Shown: piece by piece, positions 13,100 through 14,147 of the stretch
Numbering within the stretch: the stretch's first letter is position 1
Layout: every line of letters starts with the position of its first letter
Origin: Gemmatimonadota bacterium
GTDB lineage: Bacteria; Gemmatimonadota; Gemmatimonadetes; Gemmatimonadales; Gemmatimonadaceae
Assembly: GCA_023249395.1 (NCBI GenBank)
Contig: JAHFCS010000015.1
Coordinates: 1-14,147, forward strand
Direction of reading: 5' to 3'
Length of the DNA stretch: 14,147 nucleotides
The notes under the pieces: generated by a model
Told to the model about the DNA's origin: nothing
What the model saw: the letters and a program-made list of their open reading frames with translations, nothing else
Databases searched by the model: none
Translations under genes and position numbers: made by a program

Positions 13100-14147
13100 C
13101 TAAGCCAGGATTTCGTTCTGTCGAGGGCTTCGGCGGCTCCGCGCCAGAAGAAAGAGAAGCGATGCGACGGCCAGCATGATTCCGAGTGCGATGAATTCCT
13201 CGCGGGTCGAGCTCGTCATCAGCCAGACGATGATGCCCGAGGCGAGTATCGGTACAATTGGCCCTCCGGGAATCCTGAACGGGATCGTCCCTTCGGCGTG
13301 GATGCCCCGCCGCTGCAGCTGGATCGTTGCCAGACAACATGAGAGATAGACGAGCAACGTCACGAGAACGGCGATCACAACGAGCTTGGCAAAGGTGCCG
13401 GTGATCGCCAGGATCGCGCACATGATCGCGTGGATCACGATGGCGACGTGCGGCGTTCGGTATCGCTCGTGGACCGATCCGGTGACTCTCGGCAACAGTG
13501 CGTCACGTCCCAGCGCGTAGATCATGCGCGGCGCGGCGAGCATATCGCCAGCGACGTAGCCGAGGGTCGAGATCGCCGCACCCGCGACGACAAGGATTTC
13601 GCCACCTCTACCGAGCACGCTCTTCGCGGCTGTAGCGAGCGGCGCGCTGGTATTCGTCGCGAGCTCGGCACCGAGTATCCCCTGAGTGACAACCTGGATC
13701 GCGATGTAGAGCAGGGTGACGACCGCAAGCGCGGCGAAGATGGCTCGTGGCACTGTCCGAGCAGGATTCGATACTTCGCCGCTCGGTATCAGCGCCGACT
13801 CGATTACCATGAACGCAAAGATCAGGATGACCGCTGTACGCGCCGTGTCCGTCGCCGAGGGCATGCCGGGCCACGCAAGATTCGATGGATTCACGGCGAA
13901 GATGCCGACTGCGACCAGGATGAGCAACGGTGCGAGCTTGGCCGCTGTCACAGTCTGAACGACGTTGCTTCCGATCTTCACGCCGCGGATGTTGACCAGC
14001 GCGAGGATCGCGTAGAGCCCGATCATGATGACGACACGCGCGACCGACCCGCCCACCGCCGGCGCGAGCTGTCCGAGGGTGTCGACGAACACGTTCGCCA
14101 CCGACGCACTGGCGAGAATTGTCGAGAACCAGAGACTGATTGCGACC
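13100..14147 (-). CDS. APC-family amino acid permease, C-terminal part (5' end outside window)
   Basis: The frame is open to the window edge; the GTG at 14101 is internal, preceded in frame by hydrophobic codons (VAISLWFSTILASAS). About eight membrane segments are visible, including VVIMIGLYAILALVNIRGVKIG, KLAPLLILVAVGIFAV, VILIFAFMVIESALIPSGE and the final pair near the C-terminus. The run GVKIGSNVVQTVTAAKLAPL and the ALIPSGEVSNPARTVPRAI segment are characteristic of APC-superfamily transporters: GEV/E-NPARxxPRAI marks the TM6 region of the amino acid permease group. These carry amino acids across the inner membrane, usually with protons or as exchangers; substrate cannot be told. The C-terminus ends in a basic tail (RSRRSPRQNEILA). 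It precedes the sigma operon on the same strand with 15 bases between, so co-transcription is possible. Confidence 0.9.
   Translation of the reverse strand, partial: VAISLWFSTILASASVANVFVDTLGQLAPAVGGSVARVVIMIGLYAILALVNIRGVKIGSNVVQTVTAAKLAPLLILVAVGIFAVNPSNLAWPGMPSATDTARTAVILIFAFMVIESALIPSGEVSNPARTVPRAIFAALAVVTLLYIAIQVVTQGILGAELATNTSAPLATAAKSVLGRGGEILVVAGAAISTLGYVAGDMLAAPRMIYALGRDALLPRVTGSVHERYRTPHVAIVIHAIMCAILAITGTFAKLVVIAVLVTLLVYLSCCLATIQLQRRGIHAEGTIPFRIPGGPIVPILASGIIVWLMTSSTREEFIALGIMLAVASLLFLLARSRRSPRQNEILA

Overview
The window is GC-rich, densely packed bacterial chromosome. The gene families (DUF5916 outer-membrane-type protein, DUF2723 membrane protein, adhesin-like DGSG-repeat protein, HEAT-repeat envelope proteins behind an ECF sigma factor) suggest an environmental Gram-negative of the Gemmatimonadota/Acidobacteriota kind. 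That placement is inferred from family content, not from a marker gene. No rRNA, tRNA, insertion sequence, CRISPR array or phage gene was seen.

Layout. (1) 2-664, plus strand: the 3' part of a PhzF-family gene, closed by a strong bidirectional hairpin at 731-764. (2) 803-4837, minus strand: an envelope cluster read as a large DUF5916 protein, then a DGSG-repeat adhesin-like protein whose ribosome site overlaps the preceding stop codon, then a small secreted or membrane protein. (3) 4977-5591, plus strand, divergent from (2): a peroxiredoxin-like gene interrupted by one in-frame TGA exactly where the peroxidatic cysteine belongs. A perfect 7-bp hairpin 14 bases further on has the form of a bacterial SECIS element, so it is read here as one 204-residue selenoprotein. 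(4) 5663-6972, minus strand, convergent with (3) and separated from it by a strong hairpin: a TlpA-like thioredoxin behind a CcdA/DsbD-type membrane electron transporter. (5) 7080-9305, plus strand: a DUF2723 membrane protein, preceded by three tandem 18-bp repeats. (6) 9302-13084, minus strand: a tightly overlapped four-gene operon of ECF sigma factor, single-pass anti-sigma-like protein, exported TPR/HEAT protein and exported HEAT protein. (7) 13100-14147, minus strand: the C-terminal part of an APC-family permease ending 15 bases before the sigma gene.

How the parts may work together. Genes (3) and (4) form a plausible cell-envelope redox module: the membrane transporter would carry electrons outward to the TlpA-like protein, which could reduce the exported seleno-peroxiredoxin. 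Block (6) looks like a self-contained envelope signalling unit, in which translational coupling would keep sigma factor, membrane regulator and two repeat proteins in step. The best candidate for something under-described is the selenoprotein with its SECIS; the second is the sigma/anti-sigma/HEAT operon.
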